Source of the DNA: Bordetella sp. BOR01
GTDB taxonomy: Bacteria > Pseudomonadota > Gammaproteobacteria > Burkholderiales > Burkholderiaceae_B
Length of the DNA: 64,000 nucleotides
NCBI RefSeq assembly: GCF_019218885.1
Contig: NZ_JAHUWT010000001.1
Coordinates: 372,001 to 436,000, forward strand
Reading direction: 5' to 3'
The translations under genes were made by a program, and so were the position numbers. The stretch's first letter is position 1; each line of letters starts with the position of its first letter. Shown one piece after another: positions 16,943 to 24,936 of the stretch. The notes below the pieces were generated by a model. The model saw only the letters and a list, made by a program, of their open reading frames with translations, did no database searches and had not been told where the DNA came from.

Positions 16943-17257
16943 ATGGATGAGAAACTTGACGAAGAAATCAAGCGGTGGACGGTCAGGCGCAAGAGCGTCT
17001 TGGTCATGGATATTATCCAGGGCCGAACCAGTGTACGAGAGGCCAGCGAGGCTTTTGACCTGCCGGTAGGCGAAATCGAGCGTTGGGTGGAAGAGGGCAA
17101 GCGTGGTCTTGAAAATGCTCTAAGATCCAACCCTTTGAATATAAAGGAATTTTATGAGAAACAGATCAAGACCCTGCAACAGGCCTACGGCGAGGCCATG
17201 CTTGAACTGCGAGTCAGGGGCAAGCAGACCGGGCCTGCGCCCGACGATGAGAAGTAG
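16943..17257 (+). CDS. orphan HTH protein resembling transposase orfA / DUF1153
   Basis: A 104-residue soluble protein. I start at ATG 16943, which has AGGAG upstream, not at 16754, which overlaps the previous gene. It reads KRWTVRRKSVLVMDIIQGRT, then SVREASEAFDLPVGEIERWV and GLENALRSNP. This HTH plus helical tail is the pattern of DUF1153 / IS3-type orfA proteins. No orfB transposase, inverted ends or target duplication is visible, so it is either an insertion-sequence remnant or a domesticated DNA-binding protein. Codon use is more AT-rich than the core genes of the window. Confidence 0.65.
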   Translation: MDEKLDEEIKRWTVRRKSVLVMDIIQGRTSVREASEAFDLPVGEIERWVEEGKRGLENALRSNPLNIKEFYEKQIKTLQQAYGEAMLELRVRGKQTGPAPDDEK

Positions 17258-17514
17258 CCCTTCCAAGCCACGACAGTAGGTAGGCCAAAGCAGATATTCG
17301 GGAATCAATGGCCAAAAAATAATTGGGAAAAGATAGGCGCTAAATTATTTTATAAAAATTAGTCTGCTGGATCACAAAGTGGCAAAGAATTATTTTAGTG
17401 TAACCATAAAATTAATTGTCCGTGCTCGTAATGTTACAAAAACACGGCACAACATGATTATGTGGCGAATATTCCTGCCGACAGCGCGGGGTGCCCCATT
17501 CCAGGAGAAAACTG

Positions 17515-18081
17515 ATGAAACGCCTACTATTCCTGACACTGGCCTTGTGCAGCTTCGGTGCGTATAGCCAGACAATCAACACCGGTGCCAACGCCTCATC
17601 CAACGCAAACAGCAATGCCAATTCGAGTTCCCAATCGGGTACGGCCGAAGTTGGAGTGTCGGCCCAGATGGGCATGGGAAATATCACTTTTGAGGGCTCC
17701 TCGCAACGCAAGAACCAGAATATTTCCACGACTCCCAATGTTTACATCGCACCCAGTATGTTCGGCGGCGCCAACAATTGCGGACAGAGCAACACCGTGG
17801 GGGTAGGGGTGACGGGGTTTGGGATAGGGGGCTCGGTTGCCACCGAGAGTTCGGCTTGTAACGCGCGCGAAGACACGGCGACTGCCTACAAGCTGGGTTA
17901 CAAAGAGGTGGCCGACATGAGATTCTTCTGCTTTGGCGAAGACCAGAACCGCCTGGCCTGGGAGGCAACCGGCCACGTCTGCCCAGCGACGGCCAGGCCT
18001 GTATCCCAGCCAACCCCGCGGTCCGGCACGGCTCCCGACAATGGCAACAACGGACCGCTGCCAGGCTACATCGAGCCCTGA
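17515..18081 (+). CDS. secreted Asn/Ser-rich protein with conserved cysteines
   Basis: A 188-residue protein starting at ATG 17515 (AGGAGAAA upstream). Signal peptide MKRLLFLTLALCSFGAYS. The mature N-terminus is a low-complexity track (TGANASSNANSNANSSSQSG), followed by a compact part with NVYIAPSMFGGANNCGQSNT, GVGVTGFGIGGSVATESSAC and MRFFCFGEDQNRLAWEATGH, holding four cysteines, and a Pro/Gly-rich tail. The middle part recalls small secreted proteins with a P-x-C...G-rich...C pattern seen near phage and conjugation genes, but I cannot name the family. A bidirectional terminator follows. Confidence 0.75.
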   Translation: MKRLLFLTLALCSFGAYSQTINTGANASSNANSNANSSSQSGTAEVGVSAQMGMGNITFEGSSQRKNQNISTTPNVYIAPSMFGGANNCGQSNTVGVGVTGFGIGGSVATESSACNAREDTATAYKLGYKEVADMRFFCFGEDQNRLAWEATGHVCPATARPVSQPTPRSGTAPDNGNNGPLPGYIEP

Positions 18082-18140
18082 AGTGGGTCGAGCGAAGAAC
18101 GACCCTGGGCAGATTTCCCTATCCGGGCTGCAAAAGAAAA

Positions 18141-18165
18141 GGCTCTCGTCATCGAGAGCCTTTTT
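18141..18165. terminator. bidirectional rho-independent terminator
   Basis: GGCTCTCG and CGAGAGCC with a TCAT loop, flanked by an A-rich tract on the left and TTTTT on the right. It can end the secreted-protein transcript on the plus strand and the tRNA-Cys transcript on the minus strand. Confidence 0.88.
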
Positions 18166-18170
18166 CTTGC

Positions 18171-18244
18171 TGGAGGCGCAAGCCGGAATCGAACCGACGT
18201 ACACGGATTTGCAATCCGCTGCATAACCACTCTGCCATTGCGCC
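18171..18244 (-). tRNA. tRNA-Cys (GCA)
   Basis: A 74-base cloverleaf on the minus strand from GGCGCAA to TTGCGCCTCCA with encoded CCA. The anticodon stem-loop GGATTGCAAATCC places GCA at 18210-18212. The T arm reads GTCGGTTCGATTCCGGC. It marks the left edge of the catabolic region. Confidence 0.97.
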
Positions 18245-18318
18245 AGAGGCATCAACTGCCAAGCCCACCATTATACAGGAAGCAGAACTTTCGTGTTTCG
18301 CCGCCGCAGAGCGACTTA

Positions 18319-18729
18319 TCAGCCCCGTCCTGCCGTGAGCGCTTCCTCCGCAAAGACTTCGGCCGCGACTTTTGCGCTTTCCAGGGCGGCGGGGACACCA
18401 CAATAGACGGCGACCTGCAACAGGATTTCCCTGATCTCATCCTGGCTCAAGCCATTGTTCAGTGCGCCCCGGACATGAAGCCGAACTTCGTTCGGCAGAT
18501 TCAGGGCCGAAAGCATGGCCAGATTGATGATGCTGCGCGTGCGGCGATCCAGCCCGGGCCGCGACCACAAGTTCCCCCAGCACAGCTCGGTCACGAACTG
18601 CTGGATGGGCGCGGTGAAGTCGGTTGCCGACTCCAGCGACTTCCGGACATGCTCTTTGCCCAGCACTTCTTCACGGACTTTGACGCCCTTCGTGAACAGA
18701 TCCGACGTGAATTCTTCGCGTTCAGCCAT
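18319..18729 (-). CDS. carboxymuconolactone decarboxylase family protein (PcaC-like)
   Basis: A 136-residue all-helical AhpD/CMD-fold protein. It has ELCWGNLWSRPGLDRRTRSI, then NEVRLHVRGALNNGLSQDEI and LLQVAVYCGVPAALESAKVA, the pattern of 4-carboxymuconolactone decarboxylase rather than of the CxxC peroxidase AhpD. True PcaC opens 4-carboxymuconolactone in protocatechuate breakdown, but no other pca gene is present, so the substrate is probably different. ATG 18729 with AAGGAG. It is the last gene of the minus-strand group SDR-Bug-CMD. Confidence 0.87.
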   Translation of the reverse strand: MAEREEFTSDLFTKGVKVREEVLGKEHVRKSLESATDFTAPIQQFVTELCWGNLWSRPGLDRRTRSIINLAMLSALNLPNEVRLHVRGALNNGLSQDEIREILLQVAVYCGVPAALESAKVAAEVFAEEALTAGRG

Positions 18730-18763
18730 TTGAAACTCCTTGGGTAATCAGATCGGCGGCAAG

Positions 18764-19732
18764 TCATTCCGGCTTCATGCCAAGCTGCTTTATGAGGTTG
18801 CCCCATCGCTCATCTTCCGCGCCGACAAATTCGGCGAACTGGGCCGCCGTATACGTGCTGGATTCCGCTCCTATTTCTTCTATGCGCCTGGCCATCTCGG
18901 GGGTGGCCATGATTTTCACGATCTCGCTATTCATGCGGTCCACGATTTCTTGTGGCGTGCCGGCCGGGAAAAACAGTCCATACCACTCATAGAGTTCGAA
19001 CTCAGGGAATCCCGACTCGGCAATGGTCGGGATCTCTGCCAGTGCGGCAGGGCGCTTTGCGCCGGTGGTGGCTATTGCCCTTACTTTGCCGTCGCGCACG
19101 AACGGCAGGGTCGAAGTGGGGCTATTGATCAGGACTTGGATATGCCCCGCCGCAAGATCCACAACCGCCGGCCCGCCGCCCTTGTATGGAACGCTCAGGA
19201 TGTCTATGCCGGCGACCTTCTTCAGGTATTCCATCGACAGGTGTCCCGACGACAGGCCGCCCGGTTGCCCATATGCCAACGTGCCGGGCTCGGCCTTGGC
19301 AAGCGCTACCAGTTCCTGCAGTGTCTTGGCGGGCACATCGGGATTGACCGTCATCAGCCCGGGCATCTTGGCAATCAGCGCCAGGGGAATGAAATCTTTA
19401 TGCGAGTCGTAGGGCAGGGATTTCGCGATATGCGGATTGATCGTGTGCGTGCTGATGAGCATTCCCATTGTGTAGCCATCGCCGGGCGCCGCGGCCAGTG
19501 CCTGAGTGCCGATAATATTGTTGGCGCCAGGCTTGTTCTCGACAATGACGGGCACTCCCAGGTTCTTGTGCAGTTCTTGAGCAAGATAGCGCGACAAGAT
19601 GTCTGTCGTTCCGCCGGGCGCAAGCGGCACGACAATCTTCAGCGGCTTGTCGGGGTAAGCCTCGGATGAGAAGGCGATCTGGGGCGCAAGCAGGGAAAGC
19701 GCCGCGGCAAGGGCGGCAGCAACGATTCTCAT
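18764..19732 (-). CDS. Bug-type periplasmic receptor
   Basis: A 322-residue receptor with signal peptide MRIVAAALAAALSLLAPQIA and motifs PLKIVVPLAPGGTTDILSRY, VIVENKPGANNIIG and DILSVPYKGGGPAVVDLAAG. Start ATG 19732 with CGGAGA upstream. Placed between the degenerate SDR and the CMD-like gene on the same strand, it probably imports the substrate of that small pathway. No TctA or TctB partner is encoded nearby. Confidence 0.93.
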   Translation of the reverse strand: MRIVAAALAAALSLLAPQIAFSSEAYPDKPLKIVVPLAPGGTTDILSRYLAQELHKNLGVPVIVENKPGANNIIGTQALAAAPGDGYTMGMLISTHTINPHIAKSLPYDSHKDFIPLALIAKMPGLMTVNPDVPAKTLQELVALAKAEPGTLAYGQPGGLSSGHLSMEYLKKVAGIDILSVPYKGGGPAVVDLAAGHIQVLINSPTSTLPFVRDGKVRAIATTGAKRPAALAEIPTIAESGFPEFELYEWYGLFFPAGTPQEIVDRMNSEIVKIMATPEMARRIEEIGAESSTYTAAQFAEFVGAEDERWGNLIKQLGMKPE

Positions 19733-19845
19733 GGTGTCTCCGTGATTAATAATTGTTGCGGCCGACGAATGAAGACGAGGCTACGGCATGGTTAGAGGGG
19801 CAAGGTGCCGGCCAGATCGTGCCCTCCTGCCTCGGATGGCTCTAA

Positions 19846-20607
19846 TCACATGCGGAAGCGGGAGCCGGCATCGACAGCCAGGACTTCGCCGCTTATGTAC
19901 GTTGCCGATTCCGAAGCCAGGAAGAGGGCGGCGGCGGCCACCTCGCTGGGTTCGCCCATGCGGCCATACGGAAGATTCTTCAATAGCGACGCGTATGCGG
20001 TGCGGTCCCGTTCCGTCTTGGGGTCGAGCAAGCTAGCGGTCCGGCCGGTACGTATCAATCCCGGATTGATGCCTACCACCCGCACGCCGTAATCCACACT
20101 TTCTGCTCCCAGCGCTTTGGTAAAGGCGATCAGTGCGGCATTTGCGGTTGTGGTACCGATGGATTTGGGATTCAGCCTTTCGCCGGCTATCCCTATGATG
20201 TTGATGATGACTCCCGACCTGCGGCTGCACATATCGGGATAGAGCGCCCGCGTCAGCATGATGGTCGACATGACTTTGCCGTCAAAGGCTGCGCGAAACG
20301 CGCCCGGGTCCAGTTCCGTAAGGCTGCCGCGGCCGATTGCCCCGGCGCAATTCACCAGGATGTCCGTTTCGGGAAAATCCGCGCCCAGGGCGGATGCACG
20401 TTCTGGCCTTGAAAGATCTTCGGCGCGCACCACGACATCGACGGCATGATCGTCGACGAGCTGCTGCCTGGCTTGTTCCAGCGCCGCGCGGTCTCTTGCC
20501 ACCAGGCATAACGAGCAGCCTTTGGAAGCCAGTGCATGCGCGATAGCAAGCCCAAGCCCCTTGGAGCCGCCTGTGATCAAGGCTCTTTTTCCTTTCAAAC
20601 CATCCAT
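19846..20607 (-). CDS. SDR-fold protein lacking the catalytic triad
   Basis: A 253-residue short-chain dehydrogenase-like protein starting at ATG 20607 (GGAGACAGGA upstream). The Rossmann part is intact: RALITGGSKGLGLAIAHALA, and NCAGA at about residue 91. The catalytic region is not. Where the family has ISS...Y-x3-K, this protein reads IINIIGIAGERLNPKSIGTT then TANAALIAFTKALG, so Ser, Tyr and Lys are all replaced (Ile, Thr, Asn). I checked this against the DNA. Cofactor binding is plausible; hydride transfer by the classical mechanism is not. C-terminus SGEVLAVDAGSRF is normal for the family. Confidence 0.85.
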   Translation of the reverse strand: MDGLKGKRALITGGSKGLGLAIAHALASKGCSLCLVARDRAALEQARQQLVDDHAVDVVVRAEDLSRPERASALGADFPETDILVNCAGAIGRGSLTELDPGAFRAAFDGKVMSTIMLTRALYPDMCSRRSGVIINIIGIAGERLNPKSIGTTTANAALIAFTKALGAESVDYGVRVVGINPGLIRTGRTASLLDPKTERDRTAYASLLKNLPYGRMGEPSEVAAAALFLASESATYISGEVLAVDAGSRFRM

Positions 20608-21088
20608 TCCTGTCTCCAAGCGTATGCCGCGTTCGATGGCGGGCGCACGCAAGTCATCAAGCAAAAGCCGTGCCATCGTTGGTGTGGCGGAAAAAAAAGC
20701 ACCTGATATCACTTTGCGCGATCTATTCAGGATGGCCTGTCGCCGTCACCAGGTAGTGGTGCAGGCGGCACACTCTATTGGCCAAGTTGAGGACAGTTTG
20801 TGTTTTTGTGTCCGCAAATCGAGCACTTCGATGTGTCTGGCCATGTGGCAGGTATTGCGCCTGGCAACGGTCAGGAGAGGCGGCCGATTCAGGGTCGGAC
20901 TGTTTTCACATGAATTTATTTCCGGGATTCCTTAGTCGGGATTACGGAATGCTTTCTCCTAAATAGTCTAATCACGCGCTGGAGTTCCGGTTATGGCCAA
21001 GTTAAGGTGGGCGGGTAATTTTTAATCAACAAGCCGTTGGGTTTTTGGCATTTGCGCTGGAAAAAAGCGTTGTAAAGCGGATATCAAG
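20608..21088. other. divergent intergenic region without regulator gene
   Basis: About 480 bases between the minus-strand SDR and the plus-strand monooxygenase operon. It becomes AT-rich after 20900 (for example 20930-20960 and 21000-21085), as expected for promoters. I found no credible gene, strong palindrome or clear -35/-10 pair. Confidence 0.55.
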
Positions 21089-22438
21089 TTGAATAAAGAA
21101 AAACGTCACTTGCACTTGGGATTCACGATTTGGCCTTTCGGATTTCACCCCGCTGGCTGGCGCCTGCCCGGTGCGCGAACTGGCGCCGAGATTGACCGGA
21201 CTCTCTTCAAGAAAGCCGCCCAGGTCGCCGAGTCTGGAAAGTTCGATTTTTTCTTCATCGGCGACCGGGTCGCTTCATCGACTGAACTGCAAAATGAACG
21301 CCCCAATCAGGTCATGCGGCCCGAAGCCCTGTCGTTGGCGGGGTTCGTGGCAGGAGTGACGGAGAAGATCGGGATCGTCGTCACGGTCAACGTTACCTAT
21401 GCGGAACCGTACAGCGTGGCGCGTGCCACGGCTACGCTCGACCGGCTGAGTGGCGGGCGCATCGGCCTGAACATCGTCACTGGCGAGGACAAGTCAGCCG
21501 CGCAGAATTACGGCCGCAAAGAACACTGGGACAATTCGTTGCGCTACGAGTGGGCCACCGAATTCGTCGAGGTCGTCAAAAGCCTGTGGGATTCCTGGGA
21601 AGACGACGCGATTCCTGGCGACAAGCAGCGCCTTTTTCTGAATCCAGAAAAAATTCACCGGATTTCCCATCGGGGCAAATTCTTTTCTGTCGAAGGCCCC
21701 TTGAACGTTGAGCGTCCAATCCAAGGCCAATTGCCTATAGTCAATGCCGGGCGGTCGGAAAACGCCGTGGAATTGGGTGCCCGGCTCGCCGACATCAGAT
21801 TCACGGATTCGTCCAGCTACGGCCTCGACGGGGCCAGATCCTATTACGCGCATCTGAAAGAGCGTGCCGCAGCCGCTGGCCGCGATCCGGCGGCGCAGGT
21901 GGTGATTTCCGGAATTGCGGTATACACCGCAAGAACTTCGCAGCAAGCGCATGCGCTGTACCGCCAGGTGCAGGAAGCGTGGCCGATTCCCATCGATCTT
22001 CAAGCGCTGTCCCAAGAACTGGGCGTGACCCTGGATGGGTTCGAGCCCGCGACGCCGGTGTCGCAAGTACCCGGATTCCAAGACCCCACGGAGGCGGTGG
22101 CCGAGCATTTGCACACGGCCCGCTGGCTTTATGGCGACAACGGCATTTCCCTGGCCGATCTGTTTCGCTACTACCGCCGGCACACTCTTTTCAAGGAAGT
22201 CGTTGGCAGTCCGACGGAAATCGCCGACTTCATCGAGCATTGGTTCAATGAGCGTGCCGCCGACGGCTTCATGATCTTCCCACCCTATATGGATGGGGCC
22301 CTTGAAGACTTCGTCGAACTGGTGATTCCCGAGTTGCAGTCGCGTGGCCTGTTCCGCACCGAGTATTCGGGCTCGACGCTGCGGGAGCACTTCGGGCTGG
22401 AGCGTCCGGCCAACGTGCATGTCACGCGCAATGGCTGA
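21089..22438 (+). CDS. LLM-class flavin-dependent monooxygenase, NtaA/DszA-like (1)
   Basis: A 449-residue TIM-barrel oxygenase of the NtaA/SnaA/DszA/SoxA family, which uses reduced FMN from a separate reductase to cleave C-N or C-S bonds. Markers are LGFTIWPFGFHPAGWRLPGA, SGKFDFFFIGDRVAS, LDRLSGGRIGLNIVTGEDKS, ENAVELGARLADIRF and AADGFMIFPPYMDGALEDFV near the end. The start is TTG 21089, whose reading MNKEKRHLHLGFTIW fits the family. First gene of a six-gene operon; its end overlaps the ATPase gene by eight bases. No flavin reductase is encoded in the operon. Confidence 0.9.
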   Translation: MNKEKRHLHLGFTIWPFGFHPAGWRLPGARTGAEIDRTLFKKAAQVAESGKFDFFFIGDRVASSTELQNERPNQVMRPEALSLAGFVAGVTEKIGIVVTVNVTYAEPYSVARATATLDRLSGGRIGLNIVTGEDKSAAQNYGRKEHWDNSLRYEWATEFVEVVKSLWDSWEDDAIPGDKQRLFLNPEKIHRISHRGKFFSVEGPLNVERPIQGQLPIVNAGRSENAVELGARLADIRFTDSSSYGLDGARSYYAHLKERAAAAGRDPAAQVVISGIAVYTARTSQQAHALYRQVQEAWPIPIDLQALSQELGVTLDGFEPATPVSQVPGFQDPTEAVAEHLHTARWLYGDNGISLADLFRYYRRHTLFKEVVGSPTEIADFIEHWFNERAADGFMIFPPYMDGALEDFVELVIPELQSRGLFRTEYSGSTLREHFGLERPANVHVTRNG

Positions 22439-23303
22439 CACGCCCGAGATCCGCTTTGAGCACGTAGGCCGAACCTACCAGGGCAGGGCGGGGGCAACCG
22501 AGGCACTGAAGAGCGTCGATTTTTCCGTCGGGAAGAACGAGTTCGTGTCCTTGGTCGGGCCCAGTGGCTGTGGCAAGAGTACCGCGCTGATGCTGATGGC
22601 GGGCCTGGAAAAGCCGGATTACGGCACGGTGGCAATCGAAGGCCAGTTGGTAAGCCAGCCCAGCGACCGCGTAGGTATTGTTTTCCAGGACGCCACCTTG
22701 TTGCCGTGGAAAAGTGTCATGGATAACGTGCTCTATCCCGCGCGGATTCGCGGTATTCCGGTCAAACAGATCGAGCCGGCCGCGGCTGCGCTTCTGGAAC
22801 TGATGGGCCTGGATCGCTTCCGTAACCGCCTGCCGCACGAGTTATCCGGCGGCATGCGGCAGCGCGTGGGTATTTGCCGGGCGCTGGCGTATTCGCCCCG
22901 CATTTTGCTGCTTGATGAACCCTTCAGCGCGCTGGATGCGCTGACGCGGGACGAGATGAACCTTCTATTGCTAGAGATCACCGAACGCCTGAATCAGACG
23001 GTGGTCCTTATTACGCACAGCGTCTCGGAGGCCTTGTTGCTGTCGGACCGGGTATTGGTGATGTCGTCGCGGCCCGGTCGCATCGTCGCCGACATCACGG
23101 TGCCTTTCAGTCGGCCGCGTAGCTCGGCAAGCGTCCTGCACTCTGCCGCGTTCAGGCAATTGGAAGACCAGATTCGCAACCTGATCGCAGGACGCGAGCT
23201 ACATGACACCGCACGCACGCCCGGCGCGGTATTTCGCCGGCGGCTTGAAAATTTCCGGCAGCAGATCCACAACGAAAGCACGTCGCCCATTCTTCATGAT
23301 TAG
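22431..23303 (+). CDS. ABC transporter ATPase, SsuB/TauB-like
   Basis: A 290-residue ATPase of the nitrate/sulfonate/taurine import family. It has Walker A GPSGCGKST at 43-51, Q-loop VFQDATLLPWKSVMDNV (the LLPW is typical of SsuB/TauB), signature LSGGMRQRVGICRAL, Walker B ILLLDEPFSALD and switch histidine in ITHSVSEA. ATG 22431 lies inside the end of the upstream gene. About 60 residues beyond the usual end form a basic tail. It pairs with the permease at 24087 and the binding protein at 24937. Confidence 0.94.
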   Translation: MADTPEIRFEHVGRTYQGRAGATEALKSVDFSVGKNEFVSLVGPSGCGKSTALMLMAGLEKPDYGTVAIEGQLVSQPSDRVGIVFQDATLLPWKSVMDNVLYPARIRGIPVKQIEPAAAALLELMGLDRFRNRLPHELSGGMRQRVGICRALAYSPRILLLDEPFSALDALTRDEMNLLLLEITERLNQTVVLITHSVSEALLLSDRVLVMSSRPGRIVADITVPFSRPRSSASVLHSAAFRQLEDQIRNLIAGRELHDTARTPGAVFRRRLENFRQQIHNESTSPILHD

Positions 23304-24078
23304 CCCGCATTCCCTTTCGTCGCCCATCGCTGGCCAGGTATCCGCGCAGGAATGGCAGGCGCGCGTGTCGCTGGCCGCGGCCTACCGCCTGCTGGCCCTG
23401 ACCGATGTCTTCGACTTGACCTACAACCATCTCTCCGCCCGCGTGCCGGGGCAAGGGGATGCCTACCTTATCAAGGGTGAACAACAACTGTTCCGCGAGG
23501 TCACCGCATCGTCGCTGGTCAAGTACGACTTCGCCGGAAACCGCTTGCTCGACAGCCCTTATTCCATAAGCGCGGGTGGCCAGGTGATCCACGGCGGCGT
23601 CCTGCAGGGCCGCCCCGACTTGCAGGCGGTGTTTCACACCCATACACCTGCCAATATGGCGCTGTCCGCGCTGAAGGTGGGCCTGCTGCCCATTACCCAG
23701 CATGCGGTCCGCTTCCATGGCCACCTGGCCTATCACGACTTCGAAGGCTTTGAGTTCGATGCGGTCGGGCGTGATCGTATCCTCGCCAGCATGGGCGACA
23801 AGCGGTTCCTGGTCATGCGCAACCATGGTGTATTGATAGGCGGGCGCACCATCCCCGAGGCTTTTGTCGAGCATCATTTCTTCGAATGGGCCGCGCGCGC
23901 GCAAATTGGCGCCCTGCATGCTGCGGGTGGCGTTGGCGGGCTGGTGATCCCGGATGACGCCGTGTCGCGGCGTGCTGCGCAACAAGTCCGGGCACGCGGC
24001 CCGATCAGCGAGAGCAATCGCGACTGGCCTGCGTTGATCCGCTGGCTGGACGAGGTCAGCCCTGACTACCAAACGTAG
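23296..24078 (+). CDS. class II aldolase/adducin family protein
   Basis: A 260-residue protein starting at ATG 23296, overlapping the ATPase gene by eight bases. Zinc-binding histidines are seen in QAVFHTHTPANMALSALK and LVMRNHGVLIGGRTIPEAF, and FDLTYNHLSARVPG is the usual N-terminal motif. Relatives are fuculose-phosphate aldolase and many uncharacterised proteins next to transporters. In this operon it most likely cleaves or decarboxylates the product of the monooxygenases; the reaction is not known. Confidence 0.88.
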   Translation: MISPHSLSSPIAGQVSAQEWQARVSLAAAYRLLALTDVFDLTYNHLSARVPGQGDAYLIKGEQQLFREVTASSLVKYDFAGNRLLDSPYSISAGGQVIHGGVLQGRPDLQAVFHTHTPANMALSALKVGLLPITQHAVRFHGHLAYHDFEGFEFDAVGRDRILASMGDKRFLVMRNHGVLIGGRTIPEAFVEHHFFEWAARAQIGALHAAGGVGGLVIPDDAVSRRAAQQVRARGPISESNRDWPALIRWLDEVSPDYQT

Positions 24079-24086
24079 GCCGCCCC

Positions 24087-24899
24087 ATGAACCGTGAAGA
24101 AGCCTTGACCGCCCGGTTGCTGCCACGGCCGTTGGTGTTCAACGGCTGGCCCCAGGTGCGACGGATCGCGGTACCGCTGGCCGCGGCGCTATGTGCGCTG
24201 CTGGTGTGGGAACTTGCCTGCCGCGTTTTTCAAGTTTCCAAGGTGACGGCCCCGGCGCCCAGCGATGTGATCGGTGTGCTGTACCGCGGCAGCGACGTCA
24301 TCCTGCCCCATGCCATTGCCACGCTGCGCGAGGTCGTGATCGGGTTTGTTTGCGCCACCACGCTGGGGTTGGCGCTAGCGCTGCTGATTACGCTGTACAG
24401 GCCCGTCAAAGAGGCCGTCTTCCCGAACCTGGTGGTGCTGCAGTTCATTCCCAAGATCGCGCTTGCGCCGCTGTTCATCGTGTGGTTTGGTATCGAAACG
24501 GAGTCGCGGGTAGCTTTTGCCACGTTCATGGGCTTCTTCCCGGTGATGATTTCCACCATTGCCGGGTTGTCCGCCGCCCCGCCGCATCTCGTGCGCTACG
24601 CCCACTCGCTACGCGCCACGCACTGGCAGGTTTTCACTACCATTCGCGTACCCGCGGCGCTGCCCTACATCTTCAGCAGCAGCAAGATCGCGGTGTCTCT
24701 CTCGGTGATCGGGATCGTGGTGGGCGAGTTCATTACATCGCAGCGTGGCCTTGGCTACCTGGTGCTGTTCGCCTCTTCCAAGGCAGACACGTCGTTGATG
24801 TTTGCCTCCGTCGCCTGCCTCAGCGCCGGCGGCATGGCGCTGTTTGGCGTCGTCACCGCTATCGAGAAGCTGGCGTTGCGCAAGTACTGCAGCTTTTGA
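24087..24899 (+). CDS. ABC transporter permease, SsuC/TauC-like
   Basis: A 270-residue inner-membrane protein with about six hydrophobic segments. It shows the BPD-type permease pattern, including REVVIGFVCATTLGLALALL, NLVVLQFIPKIALAPLFIVW and the ATPase-coupling loop AHSLRATHWQVFTTIRVPAA followed by LPYIF. This is the SsuC/TauC subgroup. It follows the aldolase gene after eight bases and would work with the ATPase (22431) and binding protein (24937) as one importer. Confidence 0.93.
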   Translation: MNREEALTARLLPRPLVFNGWPQVRRIAVPLAAALCALLVWELACRVFQVSKVTAPAPSDVIGVLYRGSDVILPHAIATLREVVIGFVCATTLGLALALLITLYRPVKEAVFPNLVVLQFIPKIALAPLFIVWFGIETESRVAFATFMGFFPVMISTIAGLSAAPPHLVRYAHSLRATHWQVFTTIRVPAALPYIFSSSKIAVSLSVIGIVVGEFITSQRGLGYLVLFASSKADTSLMFASVACLSAGGMALFGVVTAIEKLALRKYCSF

Positions 24900-24936
24900 A
24901 CACCTCGTTTCCTTACGCAATCGGAGATTCATTTCC

